From positions 124,001 to 188,000 of the forward strand of contig CBDHFH010000003.1 in NCBI GenBank assembly GCA_965262455.1: a stretch of DNA of 64,000 nucleotides. Reading direction: 5' to 3'. The position numbers were made by a program, and so were the translations under genes. This document shows, in pieces, positions 1 through 8,004 of the stretch. The notes under the pieces are model-generated. The model saw nothing but the letters and a program-made list of their open reading frames with translations. It did not search any database and was not told where the DNA came from. Each line of letters starts with the position of its first letter. Position 1 is the first letter of the stretch. The stretch comes from UBA1858 sp965262455 (GTDB taxonomy: Bacteria > Pseudomonadota > Gammaproteobacteria > UBA4575).

Positions 1-402
1 AGGAGAGAGCACTGTAAGGTTATTTATTTGTGCGACTTCATCACTGAGTACTTTCATCAAATGATGATTAGGCACCATGTAGCCGATTGGTGCTATGCCA
101 TGATGATTCGCATCAATACGAGCACCTCCAAAATTACCTTGTTCAGAAATATCCAGGCGCTCAATCGCATTTGCCAATGTTGCTATTTTTGGCCAAACGC
201 CGACTTGAGAAAACATTTTTTCAGAGCTACGTGTTAATCCCGTGGTCCTTAAATCGAGGATATTATCGTGCAAGGCAGCGGATTCACTTTGCTCAAGCAG
301 CAGCACCTTACACGGTGTGTTTGCCAACCCAACAGCCAGCGACATGCCCACCAGTCCACCACCGACAATGACAATATCAAAATTTAATTCGGGGTTATGC
401 AT
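1..402 (-). CDS. ubiH: 2-octaprenyl-6-methoxyphenol hydroxylase (partial, N-terminal 134 residues)
   Basis: This is an FAD-dependent aromatic hydroxylase of the UbiH/UbiF/COQ6 family, which adds hydroxyl groups to the ubiquinone ring. The frame stays open from the ATG at 402 to the window edge, so only the first 134 codons are present. The N-terminus carries the dinucleotide-binding fingerprint (DIVIVGGGLVGMSLA, about residues 9-23) followed by an acidic residue at the end of strand 2 (LLLEQ). A DLRTTGLTRSS stretch matches the family's conserved D-R-x-x-x-L-x-x-S region. It lies 18 bp downstream of pepP on the same strand, and ygfB-pepP-ubiH is a common gammaproteobacterial gene order. UbiH is preferred over its paralogues mainly because of this neighbourhood. 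Confidence 0.88.
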   Translation of the reverse strand, partial: MHNPELNFDIVIVGGGLVGMSLAVGLANTPCKVLLLEQSESAALHDNILDLRTTGLTRSSEKMFSQVGVWPKIATLANAIERLDISEQGNFGGARIDANHHGIAPIGYMVPNHHLMKVLSDEVAQINNLTVLSP

Positions 403-420
403 ATAGTGACAAGAGCTCTA

Positions 421-1731
421 CTAGTGTTGCGAGGACGCCATCCAATGTTCTATGTCATGCGCTTCTTTAATGAGCGCTTGCGTCAGCACTTCATTGCCAT
501 TGCGCGTTACACGCACATCATCTTCAATACGAATGCCGGTATCCCAGTAACGCTTAGGCACACCTTTGGATTTTGCAGGAATATATATTCCCGGCTCAAC
601 CGTCAGGACCATACCTGGCTCAAACAAGCGCCATTGTTCTTCGATTTTATAATCCCCCACATCATGCACATCCAGACCTAACCAATGTCCAGTACGGTGC
701 ATATAAAAACGTCGATACTCACCATCTTTAATCAATTGTGCAGGACGCCCTTTCAAAATGCCTAACTTAACCATACCCCTGGTTAATACTTTTACCGCCG
801 CATCATGTGGGTCATTCCAATGGTTACCCGGCTGCACTGCTTCTATGGCAGCATGTTGCGCCTTCAACACCAGGTTATACAGCTCTAATTGTGGCTCACT
901 GAATTCGCCGCTCACCGGGAAAGTACGTGTAATATCACTGGCATAGCCGTGGTACTCTGCGCCTGCATCAATCAGCAGTAAATCGCCTTCGTTAAGTACA
1001 CAGTTATTATCGGTATAGTGCAAAATACATCCGTTTTCACCGCCGCCTACAATTGAAGGATAAGCAGTGTCACAGCCTGCTTTATTAAACTCGTACAATA
1101 ACTCAGCTTCGACCTGATATTCATACATGCCAGGCTGACAGCTTTGCATCGCACGTCGATGTCCCGCCATGGCGGCTTTGGCCGCTTTCTTCATGTAAGT
1201 AATTTCTACACCTGATTTAAACAGGCGCAATTCATGTAACAAATGCTCTAGGGCGATAAATTCGTGCGGCGTATGAGAGCCTCCACGCCCTTTTTCGCGA
1301 ATTTGGTTGACCCAACCAATGACGCGGTGATCGAACTCGGTATTAACACCCATGGTGTAAAATACACGTGCGCGTTGCTCTAGAATACCGGGAAGAATTT
1401 CATCAATGTCTCCGATTGGAAATGCATCGTCAGCACCATAGACTTCCATTGCACCCTTTTGACCAGCACGTCGTCCATTCCAGGTTTCCATTTCCATGTC
1501 ACGTTCGCGACAAAACAATATGAATTGCGCCTGTTCTCGACCAGGCACCATAACGGCAACTGATTCTGGTTCATGGAAACCTGTTAAGTACATAAAATCA
1601 CTGTCTTGACGATAATCGAACTCAACATCTCGATTACGAACTTTTACAGTCGAGGCAGGCACAATCGCGATAGCATCTTGCCCCATCATGCGCATCAAAT
1701 TTTTCCTGCGTTTAGCAAATTCTTTTTCCAA
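421..1731 (-). CDS. pepP: Xaa-Pro aminopeptidase P
   Basis: This is a cytoplasmic dinuclear-manganese aminopeptidase that removes N-terminal residues preceding proline. The 436-residue protein is close to the E. coli length. An N-terminal aminopeptidase P domain (about 1-135) is followed by the creatinase/pita-bread domain with the metal ligands in their usual contexts: LLIDAGAEYHGYASDITRTFP (two Asp), HRTGHWLGLDVHD (His), TVEPGIY (Glu) and GIRIEDDV (Glu). The start is a TTG at 1731 placed immediately after the TAA stop of ygfB in the same phase, so no upstream start is possible; the next ATG is about 12 codons in. The neighbours ygfB and ubiH fit one operon. Confidence 0.95.
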   Translation of the reverse strand: MEKEFAKRRKNLMRMMGQDAIAIVPASTVKVRNRDVEFDYRQDSDFMYLTGFHEPESVAVMVPGREQAQFILFCRERDMEMETWNGRRAGQKGAMEVYGADDAFPIGDIDEILPGILEQRARVFYTMGVNTEFDHRVIGWVNQIREKGRGGSHTPHEFIALEHLLHELRLFKSGVEITYMKKAAKAAMAGHRRAMQSCQPGMYEYQVEAELLYEFNKAGCDTAYPSIVGGGENGCILHYTDNNCVLNEGDLLLIDAGAEYHGYASDITRTFPVSGEFSEPQLELYNLVLKAQHAAIEAVQPGNHWNDPHDAAVKVLTRGMVKLGILKGRPAQLIKDGEYRRFYMHRTGHWLGLDVHDVGDYKIEEQWRLFEPGMVLTVEPGIYIPAKSKGVPKRYWDTGIRIEDDVRVTRNGNEVLTQALIKEAHDIEHWMASSQH

Positions 1732-2280
1732 TTATTGAATCTCCGCCGTCATTTTGATTGGCTGTAACTCTTCTGCAACAAGCAAGGCTGACATACGCAC
1801 ATATTCGAGCAGCTCGTTGTAGGAGACTTCTTCATCTTCTTGACCCGTGTCAGCACCATGCAACTGCGAGATGCGAGTAAGGTCGACTAATATCTCTGCT
1901 GTGTCATGAGGAAGCTCTGCATGCGCCTGTAAGCCAGCATTCGCTAAGCCAAATAAAAACCCGTCGCACCATGCTGCTAATGCTGTCACACGTGTACTCA
2001 AATCCATATCATCATCAGGCACCAGCACGTCTAACTGCAAGACCGGATCTGTCATTTGCTGTCGTACTGTCCCATACAAACTCGTGAGCATGTCATCCAG
2101 TTCTGCATTGATTTTAATATGACTGAGATCAGGTGCCAGCGTGTTCATACAACTATCGAGTGGATAGGAAACATCTAGTGCCACGGCCCCACATAAGAAG
2201 CCATGTAATTCTGAAGCGCGCTCACCGAAGTCCAATGACTTCAATGCATTATTTAATTCTTGGCAAGAAAGTTGTTGCAT
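1732..2280 (-). CDS. ygfB: UPF0149 family protein YgfB
   Basis: This 182-residue protein belongs to the YgfB/YecA (UPF0149) family. The family hallmarks are visible: SELHGFLCGAVA near residue 23 and AAWCDGFLFGLANAG near residue 103, with an acidic stretch DTGQEDEEVSYNELLEYVRMS near the C-terminus. The molecular role is poorly defined; in Pseudomonas aeruginosa YgfB has been linked to repression of ampDh3 and to beta-lactam response. It opens the ygfB-pepP-ubiH operon and is divergent from the zapB-like/zapA pair, with about 160 bp between the starts that must hold both promoters. Confidence 0.9.
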   Translation of the reverse strand: MQQLSCQELNNALKSLDFGERASELHGFLCGAVALDVSYPLDSCMNTLAPDLSHIKINAELDDMLTSLYGTVRQQMTDPVLQLDVLVPDDDMDLSTRVTALAAWCDGFLFGLANAGLQAHAELPHDTAEILVDLTRISQLHGADTGQEDEEVSYNELLEYVRMSALLVAEELQPIKMTAEIQ

Positions 2281-2439
2281 TTTTCCAGTCTACCACCATT
2301 ATTTTCAAATATTTATATCCAGGCATGGTTAAATAATCCTGTTCATTCAAGGAATTATAGGGTTTTTCACTCTGTCGTATTGACCCCTGCTGTGGTAATA
2401 TCTAATATCTATTTGCAGCCATAATAATAAAAACGTCAT

Positions 2440-2655
2440 ATGAATATTTCAGAAGAAGAATTTAAGCGACTTGAAATTCGTATTGATGAGCTAATTCAAA
2501 CATGCGATCAACTCAAAGAAGAGAATCGATTGTTAAAAGCTCAACAACAATCTTACAGTAGTGAACGAGCTAAACTTCTTGACAAGCAAGAAGAAGCGCG
2601 TCACCGAGTTGAATCTATGATTAATCGCTTAAAGGCATTAGAAACGAGCAGCTAA
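2440..2655 (+). CDS. ZapB-like coiled-coil protein (TIGR02449 type)
   Basis: This is a 71-residue protein that is almost entirely coiled coil: heptad-rich, with many Glu, Lys, Gln and Leu (for example FKRLEIRIDELIQTCDQLKEENRLLKA, split here only as a description of residues 8-34). Small proteins of this type are encoded directly upstream of zapA in many gammaproteobacteria and resemble the FtsZ-ring factor ZapB. It is 10 bp upstream of zapA, so co-transcription is very likely. A role in Z-ring organisation is inferred from this context and from the fold, not from a catalytic motif. Confidence 0.8.
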   Translation: MNISEEEFKRLEIRIDELIQTCDQLKEENRLLKAQQQSYSSERAKLLDKQEEARHRVESMINRLKALETSS

Positions 2656-2665
2656 CAGATAATTT

Positions 2666-2974
2666 ATGAGTTCCAATCCTATCACTGTACAAATTCTTGA
2701 TAAGGAATATCGCATTGCTTGCCCCGAAGGACAAGAACAAGCCTTGCGTGAATCAGCGAATTACCTAAACAAACGTATTCTGGAAGTAAGAGAAAGCGGC
2801 AAAGTAATAGGCCCTGATAGAATCACGGTAATGGCCGCATTAAATCTTGCACATGAGTTCCTATCTGAGCGATCAGAACACGAAACAGTCGCTTCTAACA
2901 TCAACCAACGTGTACGTAGCCTGCATGAGCGGATAGATAGTGCCATTCGTTCTTCTAATCAGTTGGAATTATAA
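2666..2974 (+). CDS. zapA: Cell division protein ZapA
   Basis: This 102-residue protein has the length and composition of ZapA, which cross-links FtsZ protofilaments at midcell. The N-terminal beta-hairpin region (ITVQILDKEYRIACPEGQ) and the LRESANYLNKRI helix followed by a C-terminal coiled coil are typical; the stretch DRITVMAALNLAHEFL is the family's most conserved segment. It follows the zapB-like gene and precedes 6S RNA, the standard zapA-ssrS arrangement of gammaproteobacteria. Confidence 0.95.
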   Translation: MSSNPITVQILDKEYRIACPEGQEQALRESANYLNKRILEVRESGKVIGPDRITVMAALNLAHEFLSERSEHETVASNINQRVRSLHERIDSAIRSSNQLEL

Positions 2975-2989
2975 GAAAACCCATCGTAA

Positions 2990-3190
2990 ACTAATCTCTA
3001 GCGCCTCTGCGATATGCGTGAGCTTGTCGTTAAATCCCTTGAGCCTATTTACAAACCCCGGGATTGCTCGTTAAAAGATAGTGTGCATACCTGCTTCGAC
3101 AGGGAGCCTTAAATCTCTTACAGTGAACCCACTTGAACCTTTGGTTCAAGGTCAACGGCTCATGCCACGGTACTCATGGAGTGCGCTTTT
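2990..3190 (+). ncRNA. ssrS: 6S RNA (SsrS)
   Basis: Placed between zapA and the EVE gene, where 6S RNA normally lies. Blocks shared with the E. coli RNA are visible: a CCCTTGAGCC block (about 3038), a C-rich side then GTGTGCAT, CAGGGAGCCTTAAAT (about 3101) and CTTGAACCTTTGGTTCAAGG (about 3132), which forms the terminal hairpin. A closing stem is suggested by GCGC at 3001 with GCGC near 3183, followed by CTTTT. 6S RNA binds the sigma70 holoenzyme by mimicking an open promoter and lowers transcription in stationary phase. The exact ends were set by eye and may be off by 10 nt or so. Confidence 0.88.
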
Positions 3191-3284
3191 CCCATCTTAT
3201 TTACTCCCCCACACTCAGGTAGCAGTTGTTTATCCATATGCTAGGATAAATGCTTACTTTGAATTCATAAAAGAGATTTTTGCA

Positions 3285-3737
3285 ATGCACTATTGGCTAA
3301 TGAAGACCGAACCTAGTGAATACAGTATTGACGACCTAAAAAAAGATAAAACTGAACCCTGGGATGGCGTGCGCAACTATCAAGCACGCAATATGATGCG
3401 TGATGAAATGAAAAAAGGCGATTTAGCTTTTATGTACCACTCAAATTGCGATGACATAGGCATTGTCGGAATCATGACAATACATCGCGAAGGCTATCCT
3501 GATCACACTGCGTTTGATAAAAAAGACAAACACTATGATCCTAAAAGTGACCCTGATAATCCACGTTGGATGATGGTTGATGTTAAATACAAACGTAAAC
3601 TTAAGCGCACCATTACTCTGCAAGAACTAAAACAGCATAAAATTTTGCAAGATATGCAGCTGTTACGCAAAGGAAATCGTCTTTCTGTCATGCCTGTTAG
3701 CGAAAAACATTGGCAATATATTCTTTCACTTGAATAA
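3285..3737 (+). CDS. EVE domain-containing protein
   Basis: This 150-residue single-domain EVE protein (PUA-like superfamily) opens with the typical HYWLMKTEPSEYSIDDL and contains WDGVRNYQARNMMR and GDLAFMYHSNC, which line the pocket proposed to bind modified nucleobases. The frame is open further upstream, but that extension would run through the 6S RNA; the ATG at 3285 gives the family N-terminus exactly. Its place after zapA-6S RNA matches other gammaproteobacteria. The function is not established; EVE proteins are thought to read modified bases in RNA or DNA. Confidence 0.92.
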   Translation: MHYWLMKTEPSEYSIDDLKKDKTEPWDGVRNYQARNMMRDEMKKGDLAFMYHSNCDDIGIVGIMTIHREGYPDHTAFDKKDKHYDPKSDPDNPRWMMVDVKYKRKLKRTITLQELKQHKILQDMQLLRKGNRLSVMPVSEKHWQYILSLE

Positions 3738-4054
3738 ATTTAAATAATTTCTTTATAAATGCTAAAAAATGGATTCATTATTAAGATTTTTATAAACAAA
3801 AGGCATTTAAATCCGATTTAATGGTTGTTATGTTAAAAAATAAAACAGATTTGCATGTTTTGCGAATAATATTTTATGTTTTTTTCATGCAATTGCTTTG
3901 TAAAAACACTAAAAATCTTTTTTAAAAACTTATAAAAGTAAAAAAACACAGACGAAAAGTTTAAAAAACAATATAAAAAAACTAGTAATTTTTAGACTAT
4001 TGTTTATACTCACGTCGTCAAAAAACGTTAACGTTAAAGTTTGGAGGAACACCA
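3738..4054. promoter_or_regulatory. AT-rich upstream region of the histone-like gene
   Basis: This 317-bp gap holds no ORF. It is very AT-rich, with many A- and T-tracts, as expected for intrinsically curved DNA. A candidate -10 element TATACT lies at 4005-4010, without a convincing -35. A perfect 12-bp palindrome (AACGTTAACGTT, 4024-4035) sits between that box and a strong GGAGG ribosome-binding site at 4043-4047, eight bases before the ATG at 4055. Regulation through the palindrome is a guess. Confidence 0.4.
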
Positions 4055-4393
4055 ATGGCCGTCAAACGCAAAACTGCGAAACGAAAGACTGCAAAACGTA
4101 AAGCACCTGCTAAGCGTAAAGCAGTAAGAAAGACTGCGAAGCGTAAAACAGCTAAGCGTAAAACAGTTAAGAAAAAAACTGCGAAGCGTAAAACTGCAAA
4201 GCGCAAAACAGCCAAGAAGAAAACCGCTAAGCGTAAAACTGCGAAGCGTAAAACAGCAAAAAGAAAAACTGCTAAACGTAAAACTGCCAAGCGCAAAACA
4301 GCAAAAAGAAAAACTGCTAAGCGCAAGACAGCTAAGCGTAAAACAGCAAAAAGAAAAACTGCTAAACGCAAAACAGCTAAGAAAAAGCGTTAA
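4055..4393 (+). CDS. Lysine/alanine-rich histone H1-like repeat protein
   Basis: This 112-residue protein consists almost wholly of a pentapeptide repeat of the type K-R-K-T-A, copied about 20 times, with short variants (APAKRKAVRK near residue 20). It ends in KKKR. It is extremely basic, with no acidic residues, like the C-terminal tail of histone H1 and like bacterial H1-like proteins such as AlgP of Pseudomonas and the chlamydial Hc proteins. A DNA-compacting nucleoid role is inferred from composition. At DNA level it is a 15-bp tandem repeat, so copy number may vary between strains. A strong GGAGG site precedes the ATG and an intrinsic terminator follows. Confidence 0.85.
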   Translation: MAVKRKTAKRKTAKRKAPAKRKAVRKTAKRKTAKRKTVKKKTAKRKTAKRKTAKKKTAKRKTAKRKTAKRKTAKRKTAKRKTAKRKTAKRKTAKRKTAKRKTAKRKTAKKKR

Positions 4394-4411
4394 TCAAATA
4401 GCATTTGAATT

Positions 4412-4441
4412 AAAAAGGGTCCTTAACGGACCCTTTTTTTT
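4412..4441 (+). terminator. Intrinsic terminator of the histone-like gene
   Basis: AAAAAGGGTCC and GGACCCTTTTTTT form a GC stem (4417-4422 with 4428-4433) extended by A-T pairs, with a run of eight or nine T. The A-run on the other side means it can also stop ilvA transcription arriving on the minus strand (ilvA ends at 4446). Confidence 0.9.
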
Positions 4442-4445
4442 ACCC

Positions 4446-5999
4446 TCATTTTAGAAACAAACGATAAATGGGATTGTCTGTTTCATCATAGTAAGCATAG
4501 CCAAGTTTATCCAAAAATCCTTTAAATTCATGCACTTCTGATGCCGGTACTTGTGCGCCAATTAATACTCTGCCATATGCCGCGCCGTGATTTCGGTAAT
4601 GAAATAATGAGATATTCCATTGCGAACCCATCACGGATAAAAACTTTAACAATGCTCCCGGTCTCTCGGGAAATTCAAAGCGATAAATCAGCTCATCGTC
4701 TAACTGAGGTGAACGCCCACCCACCATATGTCTCACATGCAGCTTGGCCATTTCATTGTCAGACAAATCTGTCACGGGATAATTATTTGCTGATAACAAA
4801 TCTATAATCATTGGCTTTTGTTGTTCTGCATCTTCGAATTTAATGCCAACAAAAATATGCGCCGCGTCATCACTCGCATAGCGATAATTAAATTCGCTGA
4901 TACTGTGACTACCGATTAAGGTGCAAAATTTTAAAAAACTGCCTTTTTGCTCTGGTATGGTCACAGCCAATAATGCCTCACGGCCTTCACCAAGCTCAGT
5001 TCGTTCTGTTACATGCCTTAATCGATCAAAGTTGATATTGGCGCCACTATTGATCGCGACTAAGTTCAAATCCTCACATTTTTGCCGTTGAACATATTTT
5101 TTCGCCCCCGCAACGGCTAACGCACCGGCAGGCTCTGAAACAACACGAGTATCATCAAAAATATCTTTTATCCCTGCACATAACTCATCAATACTCACCA
5201 ATACCACTTCATCAACATACTGTTTGGCCAATTCAAACGTATTCTCGCCAATTTTTTTTACTGCCACGCCATCTGCAAAAATACCTACCTGTGGTAATTC
5301 AACGCGTTCGCCCGCCTGCATTGCAGAATAAAGCGTTGCTGCATCCTCAGGTTCCACTCCAACGATTTTAGTATGTGGTGAGTGTTGCTTAACCCAGGCC
5401 GAGACACCGGCAATTAAACCTCCACCGCCGACAGGGACGAAAATTACATCAATCTGACCGTCAAATTGTTCTAATATCTCTTTACCTATGGTGCCCTGAC
5501 CCGCGATGACTTCCACATCATCATAAGGATGAATAAATACTTTATTTGTCTCATCTGCTACTTGATAAGCATGTGTGCATGCTTCGTCGTAGTTATCGCC
5601 TTGCAATACTACATTGGCGCCCATCGCACGGACGGAATCTACCTTAATACTGGGTGTTGTCACGGGCATGACGATGGTTGCATCAATATTTAATCGCTGT
5701 GCGGCCAGTGCCACACCCTGTGCATGATTGCCCGCAGAGGCAGCAATGATACCTGCACGTTTATGCGCTTCACTCAGATGGGAGATTTTGTTATACGCTC
5801 CTCGCAACTTAAACGAGAAGACACTTTGCTGATCTTCACGCTTAAGCCATACATTATTCGCTAGCCGCTTGGATAACAGCTTGGCAAAGTTCAATGCACT
5901 CACCTGCGCGACATCATAAACTGATGCATTAGAAATCATCTCATTCACCTGAGTTACATCGTATTCGGTGATATGATTAGACAATTTTGTATTTTTCAC
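4446..5999 (-). CDS. ilvA: Threonine ammonia-lyase, biosynthetic
   Basis: This PLP enzyme deaminates threonine to 2-oxobutanoate, the first step to isoleucine. The 517 residues match the long biosynthetic form. The PLP lysine lies in SVFSFKLRGAYN (K64) and the phosphate-binding glycine loop is VPVGGGGLIAG (about residue 190). Two ACT-like regulatory domains follow from about residue 330 to the end, including FEFPERPGALLKFL, which is where isoleucine inhibits in the family. It is monocistronic here: convergent with the histone-like gene and divergent from rpiA. E. coli ilvA lies in an ilv operon; a separate ilvA near rpiA is common in other gammaproteobacteria. Confidence 0.96.
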   Translation of the reverse strand: MKNTKLSNHITEYDVTQVNEMISNASVYDVAQVSALNFAKLLSKRLANNVWLKREDQQSVFSFKLRGAYNKISHLSEAHKRAGIIAASAGNHAQGVALAAQRLNIDATIVMPVTTPSIKVDSVRAMGANVVLQGDNYDEACTHAYQVADETNKVFIHPYDDVEVIAGQGTIGKEILEQFDGQIDVIFVPVGGGGLIAGVSAWVKQHSPHTKIVGVEPEDAATLYSAMQAGERVELPQVGIFADGVAVKKIGENTFELAKQYVDEVVLVSIDELCAGIKDIFDDTRVVSEPAGALAVAGAKKYVQRQKCEDLNLVAINSGANINFDRLRHVTERTELGEGREALLAVTIPEQKGSFLKFCTLIGSHSISEFNYRYASDDAAHIFVGIKFEDAEQQKPMIIDLLSANNYPVTDLSDNEMAKLHVRHMVGGRSPQLDDELIYRFEFPERPGALLKFLSVMGSQWNISLFHYRNHGAAYGRVLIGAQVPASEVHEFKGFLDKLGYAYYDETDNPIYRLFLK

Positions 6000-6206
6000 G
6001 ATTTAAATTCGCCTATATTTATATATTATGATGGGGTCTCTGATTTTTAAGCACAACGTCTCAATGATGACGCTGGACCAGACAAAACACCCTAAACATG
6101 CAGTGTATACCGCTACACATGAGCATATGAAATGTTTTCAAGCATGTTTATAAATAATAAGCCAAATAACACTGTACTGACGTTATATTTTCAACGGACA
6201 TAGTCT

Positions 6207-6860
6207 ATGGATATAAATGACAAAAAGAAATTAGCCGCTGAAGCTGCGATAGATTATATACAAATTGGCGATATTGTCGGGGTCGGCACTGGCTCAACTG
6301 CAAACTACTTTATCGACGCACTCGCCGGCATTAAAGGCAAAATTGATGGCGCTGTTGCTAGTTCTGAAGCAAGCGCTGAGTTATTACAGTCACATGGTAT
6401 TCGGGTACTTGACCTCAATGCCACCGGACAATTACCTATCTATGTCGATGGTGCCGATGAAGCGACACAGCAAAAATCCCTAATTAAAGGCGGCGGCGGC
6501 GCGCATACACGTGAAAAAATTGTTGCCAATGCGAGTGATAAATTTGTTTGTATTGCAGATGACTCAAAACTAGTCGATGTACTGGGCAAATTTCCTTTGC
6601 CTGTTGAAGTGATCCCGATGGCTCGCAGCTCAGTCGCAAGAGAAATGGTGCGCTTGGGGGGTGTTCCCGAGTTACGTGAGGGCTTTGCGACTGATAATGG
6701 CAATATTATTTTAGATGTCCATAATCTGGAAATTCTTGCGCCGGCAAAAATGGAAAGCGATATCAGTGTCATGGCTGGTGTTGTGACGGTAGGGATATTT
6801 GCCCACCGCCCTGCTGATGTTCTTTTACTTGGCGGTGATTCAGGGCTCACCACACTCTAA
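6207..6860 (+). CDS. rpiA: Ribose-5-phosphate isomerase A
   Basis: Interconverts ribose 5-phosphate and ribulose 5-phosphate in the pentose phosphate pathway. The 217-residue protein has the family signatures GVGTGSTANYFIDAL (phosphate loop, about 25-39), YVDGADEA (catalytic Asp region) and KGGGGAHTREKIVA. It is divergent from ilvA, as in Pseudomonas and many relatives. The next gene starts 2 bp after its stop, so translational coupling is likely. Confidence 0.96.
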   Translation: MDINDKKKLAAEAAIDYIQIGDIVGVGTGSTANYFIDALAGIKGKIDGAVASSEASAELLQSHGIRVLDLNATGQLPIYVDGADEATQQKSLIKGGGGAHTREKIVANASDKFVCIADDSKLVDVLGKFPLPVEVIPMARSSVAREMVRLGGVPELREGFATDNGNIILDVHNLEILAPAKMESDISVMAGVVTVGIFAHRPADVLLLGGDSGLTTL

Positions 6861-6862
6861 CC

Positions 6863-7615
6863 ATGCAAACCTCCTTCAGAAACAGATTACTCGCCAACGA
6901 AACACTTATTGGTACATTAATCGCTACACCAAGTGCCGAAGTGGTTGAGTCGCTTGCTGCGTTGAACTTTGATTGGTTATTTATCGATGCTGAGCATGGC
7001 GCATTTGGCCCACAACAGGTGATCTCACTTCTGCAAGCTGCACATGATTGTCCCTGCTTAGTGCGCGTTCCTGGTCCCGATGAAAGCTGGATTAAAAAAG
7101 TCTTAGATGCGGGCGCACAAGGAATTATCGTGCCACAAATCAACACTCTGGCACAGGCACAAGCGGTGATTAACTATGCGAAGTATCCACCGCTAGGCAA
7201 ACGTGGCGTTGGTTTGGGCCGCGCACATGGATATGGCAAAGACTTTGCAAATTATCTTGATACAGCCAATCAAGAAACTGTCATTGTATTACAGGCAGAA
7301 ACCCAAGCGGTGCTTGACTGCATTGACGACATTGCTGCTTTAGATGCAGTGGATGCAATTCTTATTGGCCCGTATGATTTATCTGCCAGCCTCGGTCACA
7401 TGGGCGACATTACTCACCCTAAAGTGCAAGCAGCGATTCAGCATGTCAAACAAGCCTGTGATAACCAAACAACTCAGCTTGGTATCTTTGGTGTTTCAGC
7501 AGAAAATGTTACGCCTTATAAAGCGTTGGGGTTCACTTTACTCACTGTGGGTGTCGACACTATATTTTTACAAACTGCAGCCAGCAATGAGCTACAGATA
7601 TTGCGTGAAGCTTAG
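6863..7615 (+). CDS. HpcH/HpaI family aldolase
   Basis: This 250-residue class II (metal-dependent) aldolase belongs to the HpcH/HpaI/GarL family, which reversibly cleaves 2-keto-3-deoxy acids to pyruvate and an aldehyde. Visible hallmarks are FIDAEHGAF (catalytic His), LVRVPG, GAQGIIVPQINT, the metal-binding Glu in LQAETQAV (most relatives have QIET) and the metal-binding Asp in ILIGPYDLSASLG. The substrate cannot be told from sequence. It follows rpiA by 2 bp and precedes the cyclophilin-like gene by 11 bp, suggesting a three-gene unit in sugar-acid or aldehyde metabolism; that link is inference. Confidence 0.88.
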   Translation: MQTSFRNRLLANETLIGTLIATPSAEVVESLAALNFDWLFIDAEHGAFGPQQVISLLQAAHDCPCLVRVPGPDESWIKKVLDAGAQGIIVPQINTLAQAQAVINYAKYPPLGKRGVGLGRAHGYGKDFANYLDTANQETVIVLQAETQAVLDCIDDIAALDAVDAILIGPYDLSASLGHMGDITHPKVQAAIQHVKQACDNQTTQLGIFGVSAENVTPYKALGFTLLTVGVDTIFLQTAASNELQILREA

Positions 7616-7626
7616 TTGCAAAATTT

Positions 7627-8004
7627 ATGCAGCAGCATCGAATTAAATTTACATTTGGCGATATCACAATTAATGCCATCGTGTGCAATACACCAACTGG
7701 AGAGGCAATTCTTGCTGCATTGCCGATACATTCAAGCGTGCAAACGTGGGGAGAAGAAGTATATTTTTCAGTGCCTGTTGAATCGCATTTAGAGGATGAT
7801 GCCAGAGCTGTTGTTAAAGCGGGTGAAATTGCATTTTGGGTGGAAGGTAACTGCATCGCCATAGGATTTGGCCCAACACCAATCTCACAGGGTGATGAAA
7901 TACGATTAGCAGCAGCAACTAATATATGGGCAGATGCAGAAGATGATGTACTCCAACTGAACTCAGTTCAGTCACAAGATACTGTATTAATAGAACGCGC
8001 GTAA
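7627..8004 (+). CDS. Cyclophilin-like fold protein (TM1367/DUF369 type)
   Basis: This 125-residue protein resembles the small bacterial and archaeal cyclophilin-like family typified by Thermotoga TM1367 (PF04126). The pattern KFTFGDITINAIVCNTPTGEAILAALP, then TWGEEVYFSVPV, then GEIAFWVEGNCIAIGFGPTP is the usual core. TM1367-type proteins have a beta-barrel like cyclophilin but no demonstrated isomerase activity. It is probably co-transcribed with rpiA and the aldolase. Its stop abuts the stop of the convergent SYLF gene with no base between them. Confidence 0.78.
   Translation: MQQHRIKFTFGDITINAIVCNTPTGEAILAALPIHSSVQTWGEEVYFSVPVESHLEDDARAVVKAGEIAFWVEGNCIAIGFGPTPISQGDEIRLAAATNIWADAEDDVLQLNSVQSQDTVLIERA

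Noticed and set aside
3081..3284. N-terminal extension of the EVE protein frame
   Set aside because: It runs through the 6S RNA gene and is absent from the family; the ATG at 3285 gives the known N-terminus.
4018..4371. Minus-strand ORF of repeated L-A-V-L-R type opposite the histone-like gene
   Set aside because: It is the mirror of the 15-bp repeat; the plus-strand frame has a strong ribosome-binding site, terminator and sensible composition.
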